Shown here piece after piece: positions 34,212-42,108 of a stretch of DNA of 64,000 bases. The stretch is from Roseburia sp. (GTDB lineage Bacteria; Bacillota; Clostridia; Lachnospirales; Lachnospiraceae): positions 248,001 to 312,000 of the forward strand of contig JAGBEG010000007.1 in assembly GCA_017937095.1 (NCBI GenBank), read 5' to 3'. Below the pieces are notes generated by a model. It did not search any database, was not told the origin of the DNA, and saw nothing but the letters and a program-made list of their open reading frames with translations. How positions within the stretch are numbered: the first letter of the stretch is position 1; each line of letters starts with the position of its first letter. The translations under genes and the position numbers were made by a program.

Positions 34212-36926
34212 ATGGCTGAACAAAGAGAGTTGATCTTAAAATTAGGCAAGAAGATTACGGACCGTATTCCGTATAAGCTGGGTATGGAGAAGTTGACGAC
34301 AGAGGATCCGGAGTACTGGGGACTGGCTGGTGTTGTCACCGATGAGATGGCGGAGGTAGCGCTCTGCATGGATGTGAGAAAGCCGATCACGCTGCCGAAG
34401 CTTGCGAAGAAGACGAAAAAGCCCGAGGCGGAGCTTGAGAAGCTTCTGCAGGAGATGGCGGTCATCGGTCTTGTGGAGTATAACTGGGAGAATCCTGAGC
34501 ATGAGAAGCAGTATGTCCTGCCGATGTTCGTTCCGGGAAGTGCAGAGTTCATGGTCATGAACAAGAAGCAGGTGGAGGAGCATACCGAGATTGCAGATTT
34601 CTTCGAGCATATGTCAAGACTTCCGCTTGAGAAGGTAACGCCGATGGTGCCGCTTGGCGGAGCGGGAATCGGAATGCATGTCATCCCGGTGGAGAAGGCG
34701 ATTCCGGCAGCGCAGGAATCTGTTGACGTGGAGCATATTTCTTACTGGCTGAAGAAGTATAAGGATAAGTACGCGGTCGGACAGTGCTCCTGCCGCTTAC
34801 AGCAGAGAATCCGCGGCGAGGGTACGGGCGATATCGAGGGCGACTGGTGTATCGGCGTCGGCGATATGGCGGATTTCCTCGTGGAGACGGGAAGAGGGCA
34901 TTATGTGGAGCTTGACGAGGTCATGCAGATCTTAGAGCGCGCCGAGAAGATGGGCTATGTGCATCAGATTACAAATATCGACGGCGAGAACAAGATTTTT
35001 GCTATCTGTAACTGTGCGGTCGGCGTCTGTAACGCGCTCCGCACCTCGCAGCTCTTCAATACGCCGAATATGTCGCGCTCCGCATACCGCGCGCATGTGA
35101 CGAAGGAGAACTGTGTAGCCTGCGGCCGCTGCGTGGAGTACTGCCCGACCGGAGCGGCAAAGCTCGGACAGAAGCTGTGCACGAAGAACGGTGAGATTTC
35201 CTATCCGAAGCAGGAGCTCCCGGATGCAGTGAAGTGGGGACCGGAGAAGTGGAATAAGGATTACCGCGACAACAACCAGATCAACTGCTATGAGACGGGT
35301 ACAGCACCGTGTAAGACCGCCTGTCCGGCGCATCTGCCGGTACAGGGCTATGTGAAGATGGCGGCTGAGGGCAGATATATGGACGCTTTAAAGCTGATCA
35401 AGAACGAGAATCCGTTTCCGGCAGTCTGCGGCGCTATCTGTAACCGCCGCTGTGAGGATGCATGTACGCGCGGAACGATCGATCAGGCGGTGGCGATCGA
35501 CGAGATCAAGAAGTTCATCGCCGAGCAGGAGATTCATGCCGACAAGCGTTATATCCCGGAGATTGTGAACCATGTGGGAACGGGAGTCGATCTTCCGCAG
35601 AAGATCGCAATTATCGGCGCAGGTCCTGCCGGTATGTCCGCAGCGTTCTACTGCCGTAAGATGGGCTATCCGGTCACGGTATTTGAGAAGGAGTCCCGTC
35701 CGGGCGGTATGCTGATGAACGGTATTCCGTCCTTCCGTCTGGAGAAGAATGTCATTGACGCCGAAATCGAGGTGCTTCGCGAGATGGGCGTTGAGTTTAA
35801 GTGCGGCGTGGAAGTCGGTAAGGATGTGACGATCGCCGGACTCCGTGAGGAGGGCTACAAGGCGTTTTATATCGCAATCGGCGCGCAGGGCGGTCGTAAG
35901 ACCGGAGTTCCGGGTGAGGATGCAGACGGTGTTAAGACGGGCGTGGAATTTCTCCGCAGCGTAAATCTCGACGAGGAACATACCCGAATTTCCGGGCGCA
36001 CCGTGGTAGTCGGCGGCGGAAACGTTGCGGTGGACGTGGCGAGAACCGCACTCCGCGCAGGCGCGTCCGAGGTGTCCATGTTCTGTCTGGAGTCCCGCGA
36101 TATCATGCCGGCAGCAAAGGATGAGGTCGAAGAGGCGGAGGAAGAGGGAATTGCAGTGAACAATTCCTGGGGACCGAAGGAGATACTCACCGAGAACGGC
36201 AGGGTAAAAGCAATCGTGTTCAAGAAATGTATATCCGTCAAGGATGAGACAGGACGTTTCAATCCGCAGTACGACGAGAACGAGCTTGTGACGGTAGAGT
36301 GTGAAAATGTGCTTCTCTCCATCGGTCAGTCCATCGTATGGGGCGATCTGCTTGCAGGTACTAAGGCGGAGATCAACCCGAACGGAACCTTAAAGGCAGA
36401 TCCTGTGACTTACCAGACCGCAGAGCCGGATATCTTTGTCGGCGGTGATGTGTACACCGGACCGCGTTTTGCAATCGATGCGATCGCAGCGGGCAAAGAG
36501 GGCTTCGTATCGATGCACCGCTTTGTAAACCCGGGTCAGAGCCTGACCTTAGGACGCAACCGCAGACAGTTCATCGAGCTGGATAAGAACAATATCGAGG
36601 TCGAGACGTTCGACAATGCGAAGCGCCAGATTCCGGGCAAAAAGGCAGGCGTCGCAAAAGAGACTTTCCGCGATCTGCGCTGTACGCTCACCGAAGAGCA
36701 GATCAAGACAGAGGCAAAGCGCTGCCTTGGCTGCGGCGCGACGGTTGTCGATGAGAATCAGTGTATCGGCTGCGGCGTCTGTACGACGAAGTGTGAGTTC
36801 GACGCAATCCATCTGACACGCGACCTGCCGGATGCAAGCCGTATGTGGAAGTCTGAGGATAAGCTCAAAGCGATCGCGCCGTATGCGTTAAAGCGCCAGA
36901 TCAAAGTAAAGCGCAAGAAACAGTAG
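34212..36926 (+). CDS. Multi-domain Fe-S flavoprotein, GltD-like NAD(P)H oxidoreductase
   Basis: 904 residues. Residues 1-270 are a helical, winged-helix-like region ending in Cys-rich segments (GQCSCRLQQ, ICNCAVGVC). A 4Fe-4S ferredoxin motif follows (CVACGRCVEYCP, about 310), then a GltD-type module with its own Cys-rich entry (CKTACPAHLPVQGY; CGAICNRRCEDAC), the FAD-binding GAGPAGMSAAFY, the NAD(P)-binding VVGGGNVAVDVAR, and a C-terminal ferredoxin motif (CIGCGVCTTKCEFDAI). It should move electrons between NAD(P)H, FAD and ferredoxin-like centres. Its place between hypB and hypA suggests a redox partner of a hydrogenase or other nickel enzyme. Start 34212 has AAGGAG upstream. Confidence 0.85.
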   Translation: MAEQRELILKLGKKITDRIPYKLGMEKLTTEDPEYWGLAGVVTDEMAEVALCMDVRKPITLPKLAKKTKKPEAELEKLLQEMAVIGLVEYNWENPEHEKQYVLPMFVPGSAEFMVMNKKQVEEHTEIADFFEHMSRLPLEKVTPMVPLGGAGIGMHVIPVEKAIPAAQESVDVEHISYWLKKYKDKYAVGQCSCRLQQRIRGEGTGDIEGDWCIGVGDMADFLVETGRGHYVELDEVMQILERAEKMGYVHQITNIDGENKIFAICNCAVGVCNALRTSQLFNTPNMSRSAYRAHVTKENCVACGRCVEYCPTGAAKLGQKLCTKNGEISYPKQELPDAVKWGPEKWNKDYRDNNQINCYETGTAPCKTACPAHLPVQGYVKMAAEGRYMDALKLIKNENPFPAVCGAICNRRCEDACTRGTIDQAVAIDEIKKFIAEQEIHADKRYIPEIVNHVGTGVDLPQKIAIIGAGPAGMSAAFYCRKMGYPVTVFEKESRPGGMLMNGIPSFRLEKNVIDAEIEVLREMGVEFKCGVEVGKDVTIAGLREEGYKAFYIAIGAQGGRKTGVPGEDADGVKTGVEFLRSVNLDEEHTRISGRTVVVGGGNVAVDVARTALRAGASEVSMFCLESRDIMPAAKDEVEEAEEEGIAVNNSWGPKEILTENGRVKAIVFKKCISVKDETGRFNPQYDENELVTVECENVLLSIGQSIVWGDLLAGTKAEINPNGTLKADPVTYQTAEPDIFVGGDVYTGPRFAIDAIAAGKEGFVSMHRFVNPGQSLTLGRNRRQFIELDKNNIEVETFDNAKRQIPGKKAGVAKETFRDLRCTLTEEQIKTEAKRCLGCGATVVDENQCIGCGVCTTKCEFDAIHLTRDLPDASRMWKSEDKLKAIAPYALKRQIKVKRKKQ

Positions 36927-36952
36927 GCGATGTATAAATAGGCATTGCAAAT

Positions 36953-37039
36953 ACATGATACAATGAGCGCAAGCGAGTCAACGTGTTTACATGATTGAGG
37001 AGCGGCGAATGCTGATCATGTGCTGCTTTTGCACATGAT
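36953..37039. promoter_or_regulatory. Four ACATGAT boxes, two as a perfect hairpin, upstream of hypA
   Basis: ACATGAT occurs at 36953-36959, 36989-36995 and 37033-37039, and in inverted form at 37015-37021. The last two are part of a perfect 9-bp inverted repeat (ATCATGTGC, seven bases, GCACATGAT). Repeated half-sites before a nickel-handling gene would suit a metal-responsive regulator, but no such regulator is identified here. Confidence 0.45.
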
Positions 37040-37063
37040 ATATTGATAAGAGGCAGAGTACAT

Positions 37064-37408
37064 ATGCACGAATTAGGAATCATTGTCCATATTGCAAAGA
37101 CGCTCGATCAGGTGGCGGCGGAGAACGAGGTCACGAAGATCGGCTCGGTCACGCTGGAAATCGGCGAGGTCAGCGGCGTTGTGCCGGAATATCTGACTGA
37201 GTGCTGGAACTTCTACCGCAAGAAGAGCCCTTTGCTTGCGGATTCCGGGATGAAGATTGAAATGCTGCCTGCGGTCACCTTCTGTGAGAACTGTAAGGAG
37301 ACATATCCGACCGTAGAGTACGGAAAGCAGTGTCCGCATTGCGGCAGCCATGAGACATATCTTCTGAAAGGAAATGAATGTAATATCAAGGAAATAGAAG
37401 CCTGCTAG
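37064..37408 (+). CDS. hypA: Nickel metallochaperone HypA
   Basis: 114 residues. The N-terminal MHE supplies the nickel ligands, and the zinc site is formed by CENC (71-74) and CPHC. Length is normal. AAGAGGCAGAG precedes the start. It delivers nickel to HypB or directly to a hydrogenase large subunit. It is separated from hypB by the flavoprotein gene, an unusual order, and no nickel enzyme is seen within 30 kb on either side in this window. Confidence 0.93.
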   Translation: MHELGIIVHIAKTLDQVAAENEVTKIGSVTLEIGEVSGVVPEYLTECWNFYRKKSPLLADSGMKIEMLPAVTFCENCKETYPTVEYGKQCPHCGSHETYLLKGNECNIKEIEAC

Positions 37409-37454
37409 GCGCAGGCGTACAGACCGGGAGAGCACCGGTTTGTATAAGAGGGAG

Positions 37455-37489
37455 AGCCCCTGTTCCGCCGGACGGAACAGGGGCTTTTT
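37455..37489 (+). terminator. Strong intrinsic terminator of the hyp unit
   Basis: AGCCCCTGTTCCG pairs perfectly with CGGAACAGGGGCT (13 bp, five-base loop), followed by five T residues. Confidence 0.9.
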
Positions 37490-37492
37490 GCT

Positions 37493-37540
37493 CTATAGGA
37501 AATACCGTGTTATTATCTATAGGAAATACCGTGTTATTAT
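37493..37540. repeat. Exact tandem 24-bp duplication upstream of the ECF sigma gene
   Basis: CTATAGGAAATACCGTGTTA plus TTAT is repeated without change at 37493-37516 and 37517-37540. A related sequence (CTATCCAAAATACCGTGTTG) lies at 33086-33105 in the divergent region before hypB, and the core ATACCGTGTT is found inverted at 41481-41490. Confidence 0.85.
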
Positions 37541-37578
37541 ATGGTACGAAAATAATGATTCAAAAATTTTATACAGAG

Positions 37579-37607
37579 TGAAACTTTTTGGAACTGTGCA
37601 ATGTCTA
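37579..37607 (+). promoter_or_regulatory. Candidate ECF-type autoregulatory promoter
   Basis: TGAAACTTTTT at 37579 and TGTCTA at 37602-37607 are 17 bases apart (counted from TGAAAC). The AAC -35 core and the GTC-containing -10 are typical of ECF sigma factors, not of sigma-A. It lies 37 bases before the sigma gene, so the sigma factor probably drives its own synthesis. Confidence 0.6.
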
Positions 37608-37643
37608 ATTATCAGAGAACGATAAAGGAGGTGCAGAACTTTC

Positions 37644-38141
37644 ATGTTTTTCCCGGGAAAAGATACGAAAGAACAAAAGATAGAGAAGCTTCTGCTGGAA
37701 AATTATAACAGATATTATCGTCTGGCGATCAGTTATGTACATAATGAGGCGGACGCGGCGGATATTGTGCAGAACGGCGCGTACAAGGCGATTTTAAACA
37801 GCGATACATTAAGACAGGAAGAATACGCGGCGACCTGGATTTACCGGATCATGCTCAACGAGATTTTCCGGTTTTTAAAAAGGGAGACGCCTGCTTCGAT
37901 GGATGAAATCCCCGCAGAGACGGGGCGTGAAGATACTTACGAGAATCTTGACTTAAAGAGGGCGCTTGACGCGATGGACGAGGCGGATAAGGCGGTCATT
38001 GAACTGAGGTATTTTGAGGATATGAAGTTTGAGGAGATCGCAAGGGTGATGGATGAAAATGTAAACACAGTGAAGAGCCGTCTCTACCGCGGGCTAAAGA
38101 AGCTGCGGCTGGAACTTGCGGATACGTGGCAGTGGGAGTAG
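37644..38141 (+). CDS. ECF RNA polymerase sigma factor (SigV-like)
   Basis: 165 residues: sigma region 2 (YRLAISYVHNEADAADIVQNGAYKAI, about 27-52) and region 4 (IELRYFEDMKFEEIARVMDENVNTVKSRLYRGLKKLR, about 117-155). Length is normal for ECF factors. AAAGGAGG precedes the start. An anti-sigma gene of the RsiV type follows after 69 bases, so the pair probably answers a cell-envelope signal. The presumed autoregulatory promoter supports this. Confidence 0.92.
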   Translation: MFFPGKDTKEQKIEKLLLENYNRYYRLAISYVHNEADAADIVQNGAYKAILNSDTLRQEEYAATWIYRIMLNEIFRFLKRETPASMDEIPAETGREDTYENLDLKRALDAMDEADKAVIELRYFEDMKFEEIARVMDENVNTVKSRLYRGLKKLRLELADTWQWE

Positions 38142-38210
38142 AAGAAATGCTGCGGCAGGCGCGCTTAAAGCGCGGATGCGCAGTCAGGAGCAGAAAGCGA
38201 GGTATCATTT

Positions 38211-39209
38211 ATGGAAGAGAATAAGAAAGACATAGAGAAAATGCACGAGTTAAAACAGGCGTACAAGGAACCGGAAATGTCCGGCGAACAGCTTGCGCGC
38301 ATGAAAGAGCGGATGGAGGAAGCAAAGATGGAGAAACGGGACAAGAAGAAAGAGAATCAGAACAAAAAGAAAGAGAATCGGAATAAAAAGAATCGTGTAC
38401 TTCGCAACACGGCGGCAGCAGCGGCGGCAGCGGCAATTGTGTTTGTGGCGCTGCCGAATACATCGGAGAGCGTAGCATACGCCATGAGCAGCATCCCTGT
38501 GGTAGGAAAGCTGGTAGAGGCGGTGACGTTCCGGGATTATAAATATGAGAGCGAGCGCAACAACGCGGACATCGAGGTGCCGGAGCTGACGGTAAACGAG
38601 ACGGGAGAGACTGCGGGGACGGAGCAGCTTACAGAGGGGACAGAACAGGCAGCCGGGAATCCCGGGGTGCAGGAGAATTTAAAGAAGACGACCGAGGAAA
38701 TCAACGCGGAGATTCAGAAAATTACAGATGAAATCGTGGCGGAGTTCGAGGAGAATCTTAAGAGTGAGGGCGGCTATCAGAGCGTTGTGGTAAAGCACGA
38801 GGTCTTAAGCACGACCGAAAATTATTTCACGCTGAAGCTGATCTGCTATCAGGGAGCGGGAAGCGGCGCTGAGTGGAATTATTTCTATACGATCGATCTG
38901 GCGACCGGAGAGCGCCTGTCGCTTAAGGATCTGTTTGCCGACGGCACGGATTATATCACACCGATCAGCGAGAATATCAAGGAGCAGATGAAAGAGCAGA
39001 TGGACGCCGATGAAAATGTGATTTACTGGCTGGATGACGAAGACATACCGGAATGGAATTTTGAGAAGATTACGGATGAGACGTCCTTCTATTTGAACGA
39101 TGACGGAAATGTGGTCATCTGCTTTAATGAGGGCGATGTCGCGCCGATGTATATGGGCTGCGTGGAATTTGTGATTCCGGCGGAAGTGCTCGAAGGGATT
39201 CGGAAGTAG
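38211..39209 (+). CDS. RsiV-like membrane anti-sigma factor (DUF3298 type)
   Basis: 332 residues. A highly charged cytoplasmic N-terminus with KKKENQN/KKKENRN repeats (about 1-62) should bind the sigma factor. One membrane span follows (NTAAAAAAAAIVFVALP, about 64-82), then an acidic Thr/Glu linker and a C-terminal extracellular domain (about 150-330) with LATGERLSLKDLF and VICFNEGDVAPMYMG, as in DUF3298 of RsiV. In the family, RsiV binds lysozyme and is cleaved to free SigV; whether that applies here is inferred. Confidence 0.8.
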   Translation: MEENKKDIEKMHELKQAYKEPEMSGEQLARMKERMEEAKMEKRDKKKENQNKKKENRNKKNRVLRNTAAAAAAAAIVFVALPNTSESVAYAMSSIPVVGKLVEAVTFRDYKYESERNNADIEVPELTVNETGETAGTEQLTEGTEQAAGNPGVQENLKKTTEEINAEIQKITDEIVAEFEENLKSEGGYQSVVVKHEVLSTTENYFTLKLICYQGAGSGAEWNYFYTIDLATGERLSLKDLFADGTDYITPISENIKEQMKEQMDADENVIYWLDDEDIPEWNFEKITDETSFYLNDDGNVVICFNEGDVAPMYMGCVEFVIPAEVLEGIRK

Positions 39210-39254
39210 GGAAACTGAGAAAAGCAGGAGTTACAGATATTATATAATTAATTT

Positions 39255-39276
39255 AAGGGGACAAAAGTATCCCCTT
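39255..39276. terminator. Hairpin after the anti-sigma gene, probably bidirectional
   Basis: AAGGGGA pairs with TCCCCTT around eight bases and is flanked by AT-rich arms. There is no strict T-run, but it lies between convergent genes and marks the left edge of an AT-rich island. The remaining bases up to 39390 show nothing else I can name. Confidence 0.55.
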
Positions 39277-39390
39277 GAATTATTATTCTATATAATTATT
39301 TTTGTAAAATAATTGAGGTAGTTGGAAAATACTGTAAAAACTGTATTAATAATCCTACAAGTAAAATAATAATGGCAGTTATGGATGAAA

Positions 39391-39657
39391 TCATTGAATT
39401 ACGTGCAATTTTCGAGCACTTTTGGCATACAGGTTATTGAGATATTGAAATCCGTCAATGGTTAGAGTAGGTGTGCCAATTTTTTCGATGTGGGGGTTTC
39501 CATTCGCATCATGGTAACAAGCTATGCCAACTAAAAGTTTATTATTATAGCATTGAATTAAGAAATCATCGATGTCGTGCGTAGGATAACCTTTAACAAT
39601 AATATTATTAATAGAATGCGTATTTTGAAGAGTTGTTAAAGCATGTATTGCAAACAT
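39391..39657 (-). CDS. Small winged-helix-like protein (YjcQ/DUF2513-like), possibly truncated
   Basis: 88 residues. The pattern GYPTHDIDDFLIQCYNNKLL followed by IEKIGTPTLTIDGFQYLNNL resembles the second half of YjcQ/DUF2513 proteins, where a winged helix ends with a strand and an ITxxGxxYL motif. The normal N-terminal part is not visible, and the upstream end runs into the region before the divergent membrane gene, so it may be a remnant. It is in the AT-rich island; such proteins are often on mobile elements. Family assignment is tentative. Confidence 0.45.
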   Translation of the reverse strand: MFAIHALTTLQNTHSINNIIVKGYPTHDIDDFLIQCYNNKLLVGIACYHDANGNPHIEKIGTPTLTIDGFQYLNNLYAKSARKLHVIQ

Positions 39658-39720
39658 AGTTATTTTATTGTTGGAAAAACACTTTACTTGTCATATAATA
39701 GCGGTGAAGGAGAGGGTGAT

Positions 39721-40479
39721 ATGATACAAAAGATATTATCAAGTGATATAGTGTATAATGTATGGATGCCGATAATTATACTTGTTCTAAATTGGTGGAA
39801 AAGCAAGTCTGATATAAATAAGAAGAATAGAGAATTGGGATACTGGAAATTAAAGTATGAAAAGCAGTTTGGGTTTGATGATATCTCTATTCGCTTTATG
39901 ATTTACTATTTAATAAGCCTTATTGGAATACAAGTAATTAGAGCATTTTTTGTAGATATGATGGGGTACATTTTTTCATATATAATAGCATATGGAGTGT
40001 ATCTTCTTATTAATGCATGTATTGTTCTATATAACATAAATACTACAAAAGTAAGGATTGAACTATTATGTAATAAAAAAAGAAAAATACGATCTATTAT
40101 ATTTATGTATATGATTTTTGCTATTGTATTTCATGTTGAGATAATCAAATATATGGCGGATATAATATTTGTGATATTATTTTTTTTGTGGATGATGGAT
40201 TTATATAAGATAGCAGATATTGTTCTCGTTCTAGAAAAGAGTTATGCAGATATTTATGTAACTGGAGTAGAGCCGATAAAAGAAGTTTCAGCAGGAAGTA
40301 TGAAAAAAAATGGAGAGTGGTTGTTTGTCAACAGATATACTAATGGTAAGGATGAAAAAATAAGAATTAGAGAAAAAGATATTAGTTGTATTGACTATTA
40401 TGGTAATCCGGTTGTAATTATAGAAAAAAGACGATGGATGAGAAAAAATGCAGAATATTTAGCACGGATTGACATGTAG
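39721..40479 (+). CDS. Membrane protein of unknown function in the AT-rich island
   Basis: 252 residues, not recognised. A short N-terminal hydrophobic stretch (YNVWMPIIILVLNWW) and four further spans between about 58 and 178 are followed by a soluble C-terminal domain of about 70 residues with KKNGEWLFVNRYTNGKDEKIR and VVIIEKRRW. GAAGGAGAGGG gives a clear ribosome binding site for ATG 39721. Codon use is strongly AT-biased compared with all neighbours, which points to horizontal transfer. Confidence 0.7.
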   Translation: MIQKILSSDIVYNVWMPIIILVLNWWKSKSDINKKNRELGYWKLKYEKQFGFDDISIRFMIYYLISLIGIQVIRAFFVDMMGYIFSYIIAYGVYLLINACIVLYNINTTKVRIELLCNKKRKIRSIIFMYMIFAIVFHVEIIKYMADIIFVILFFLWMMDLYKIADIVLVLEKSYADIYVTGVEPIKEVSAGSMKKNGEWLFVNRYTNGKDEKIRIREKDISCIDYYGNPVVIIEKRRWMRKNAEYLARIDM

Positions 40480-40615
40480 GTGTGTTAGTAGTAGCGAAAA
40501 AATCTAATTTTAAACTGTGCTAGTGAGAATCCTCAGACGGAGAAAATTATGCTATAATATCGTCAGACATTACATAAACCAAAGTATATACCACATTTTA
40601 CCAAAGGAGCACCCC

Positions 40616-41098
40616 ATGACCATCACTCATGCCACACCAACCGACCTGACCACCATCACCGCCTTAGAAGCCGCCTGCTTCCCGCCAGCGGAAGCAGCGA
40701 CAAGGGAAGCATTCCAAGCGAGGCTTCTGGCATTCCCGGAGCATTTCTGGCTTCTTTGGGATGCGGAGACGCTGGTTTCGATGATAAACGGAATGACGAC
40801 AAACAGTTCAATGCTCACAGATGAGATGTACGAGAAGCCGTCCATGCATGACGAAGCGGGTGCATGGCAGATGATTTTCGGAGTGGTCACATCACCGGAG
40901 TATCAGAAGAGGGGATGTGCTACAAAGCTGATGGAGCGCGTGATCTCGGATGTGAAGCAGCAGGGCAGAAAAGGACTTGTGCTGACCTGCAAGGAGAAGC
41001 TGATTCCCTTTTATGAACAATTCGGATTTGTAAGTGAGGGCGTATCGGAATCAGTGCACGGCGGAGCAGTGTGGTATGCGATGCGTCTGACATTTTAA
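40616..41098 (+). CDS. GNAT family N-acetyltransferase
   Basis: 160 residues. The acetyl-CoA motif is in FGVVTSPEYQKRGCATKLMERVI (motif A, with the Q/RxxGxA form) and motif B lies near VLTCKEKLIPFYEQFGFVSEG. AAAGGAG precedes ATG 40616. Such proteins acetylate small amines or protein N-termini; the substrate cannot be given. It follows the AT-rich island and shares the base composition of the rest of the window. Confidence 0.85.
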   Translation: MTITHATPTDLTTITALEAACFPPAEAATREAFQARLLAFPEHFWLLWDAETLVSMINGMTTNSSMLTDEMYEKPSMHDEAGAWQMIFGVVTSPEYQKRGCATKLMERVISDVKQQGRKGLVLTCKEKLIPFYEQFGFVSEGVSESVHGGAVWYAMRLTF

Positions 41099-41110
41099 AG
41101 GGAGACACAG

Positions 41111-41482
41111 ATGAGAGAGAAAAAAGAAGCGATTGCCTACTGCCTGACCTTTGATGAAGTGTATGAGGACTATCCCTTTCACGACCCGAATTGGTGTGTG
41201 ATCCGTCACAGGGAAAACAAAAAGGTCTTTGCGTGGATATTTGACAAGGACGGTTATGTGTGGATCAATGTCAAGTGCGATCCGCAGTGGAGGGACTTCT
41301 GGCGGGAGGCATTTGCGTCGGTGGTTCCGGCGTATCATCTCAATAAAACATGGTGGAATTCTATTATACTGGACGGCACAGTGCCGGAAGAGGAAATCCG
41401 CCGTATGATTGGGGAAAGCTACGACCTGACGAAGCCGAAGCGCAGGAAGCTGGAACACGGCGTCGCTGATAAGCGGGCATAA
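41111..41482 (+). CDS. YjbR/MmcQ-family protein
   Basis: 123 residues of the small cyclic AMP-receptor-like double-wing MmcQ/YjbR family: AIAYCLTFDEVYEDYPFHD, WCVIRH, VFAWIF, INVKCDPQW and PAYHLNKTWWNSIILDG are its usual succession. Function in the cell is not established; DNA binding has been suggested for the fold. It starts 12 bases after the acetyltransferase with AAGGGAG upstream and is probably co-transcribed. Confidence 0.88.
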   Translation: MREKKEAIAYCLTFDEVYEDYPFHDPNWCVIRHRENKKVFAWIFDKDGYVWINVKCDPQWRDFWREAFASVVPAYHLNKTWWNSIILDGTVPEEEIRRMIGESYDLTKPKRRKLEHGVADKRA

Positions 41483-41545
41483 CACGGTATAAGGGGATGC
41501 GGTGCATTTTCATGCGCGGCAAATACAAATCGCGGAGGAACAATG

Positions 41546-41761
41546 ATGTTTGGAAAGAAAGCGGCGGTAAAAAAACTGGACTACGATCCCGCAGAGCAGA
41601 AACCGGTGTTAAAATGCAGCATCTGCAACGGAGAGCAGGTAGCGGGACTGAAAAACATAAAAACCGGAAAAGTCGAAGAGGTCATGGTCATCCGGGGAGA
41701 AAAGGATTTGGAAACCTTTAAGCGGATGTGCGGCGTTACAGACGTAGTGAAAGAATATTAA
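41546..41761 (+). CDS. Conserved small protein with a CSICNGEQVAG motif
   Basis: 71 residues (72 if ATG 41543 is used; GGAGG is 7 bases from ATG 41546). It has DYDPAEQKPVLKCSICNGE and KVEEVMVIRGEKDLETFKRM, a pattern I associate with short Lachnospiraceae proteins that are sometimes labelled aspartate dehydrogenase without reason. A CxxC pair may bind metal. No function can be stated. Confidence 0.7.
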   Translation: MFGKKAAVKKLDYDPAEQKPVLKCSICNGEQVAGLKNIKTGKVEEVMVIRGEKDLETFKRMCGVTDVVKEY

Positions 41762-41802
41762 TGAATGTGCTACTACACTAACTAGAAAAGGAGCAACAGA
41801 AA

Positions 41803-42030
41803 ATGGACGAATATTTAATTAAGAACACGACGAGAGAAGAGCGGGAACGCATTGTAAGGGAATCGCTTGGTTACGGCGATCTCGGCTGCGATGACGCTGT
41901 GGACGGTTATGATATGTATGTGCCCTATATCGAGGGCAAAAAAGAACTGCGTGAGATTACGATGGAATATCAGGCGCAGTATGTAAAGGACATGGAGCGC
42001 GAGGAACGCGGACGCTGCAATCTGTACTGA
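41803..42030 (+). CDS. Small hypothetical protein with acidic start and C-terminal Cys
   Basis: 75 residues, charged, without membrane span: MDEYLIKNTTREERERIVRE, GYGDLGCDDAVDGYDMYVPY, and REERGRCNLY at the end. AAAAGGAG lies upstream of the start. It resembles small conserved proteins of Lachnospiraceae with no known role. It follows the preceding small gene by 41 bases and may be in the same transcript. Confidence 0.65.
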   Translation: MDEYLIKNTTREERERIVRESLGYGDLGCDDAVDGYDMYVPYIEGKKELREITMEYQAQYVKDMEREERGRCNLY

Positions 42031-42072
42031 GAAGAAGCGCTGCGTATGGCGATTGCGAAATTGAAAAAAATC

Positions 42073-42101
42073 TTGACTTTCTGAAATTGCATTGCTAAAA
42101 T
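42073..42101 (+). promoter_or_regulatory. Candidate sigma-A promoter of the MATE transcript
   Basis: TTGACT, 17 bases, TAAAAT. The expected transcription start is near 42108, immediately before a nested hairpin. Confidence 0.65.
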
Positions 42102-42108
42102 AAGGAAC

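Noticed and set aside
37440..37625. Small gene between hypA and the ECF sigma factor
   Set aside because: The open frame crosses a strong terminator and the 24-bp tandem repeat and has no ribosome binding site.
39391..40479. Toxin-antitoxin pair
   Set aside because: The two genes are divergent, not overlapping, and neither resembles a known toxin or antitoxin.
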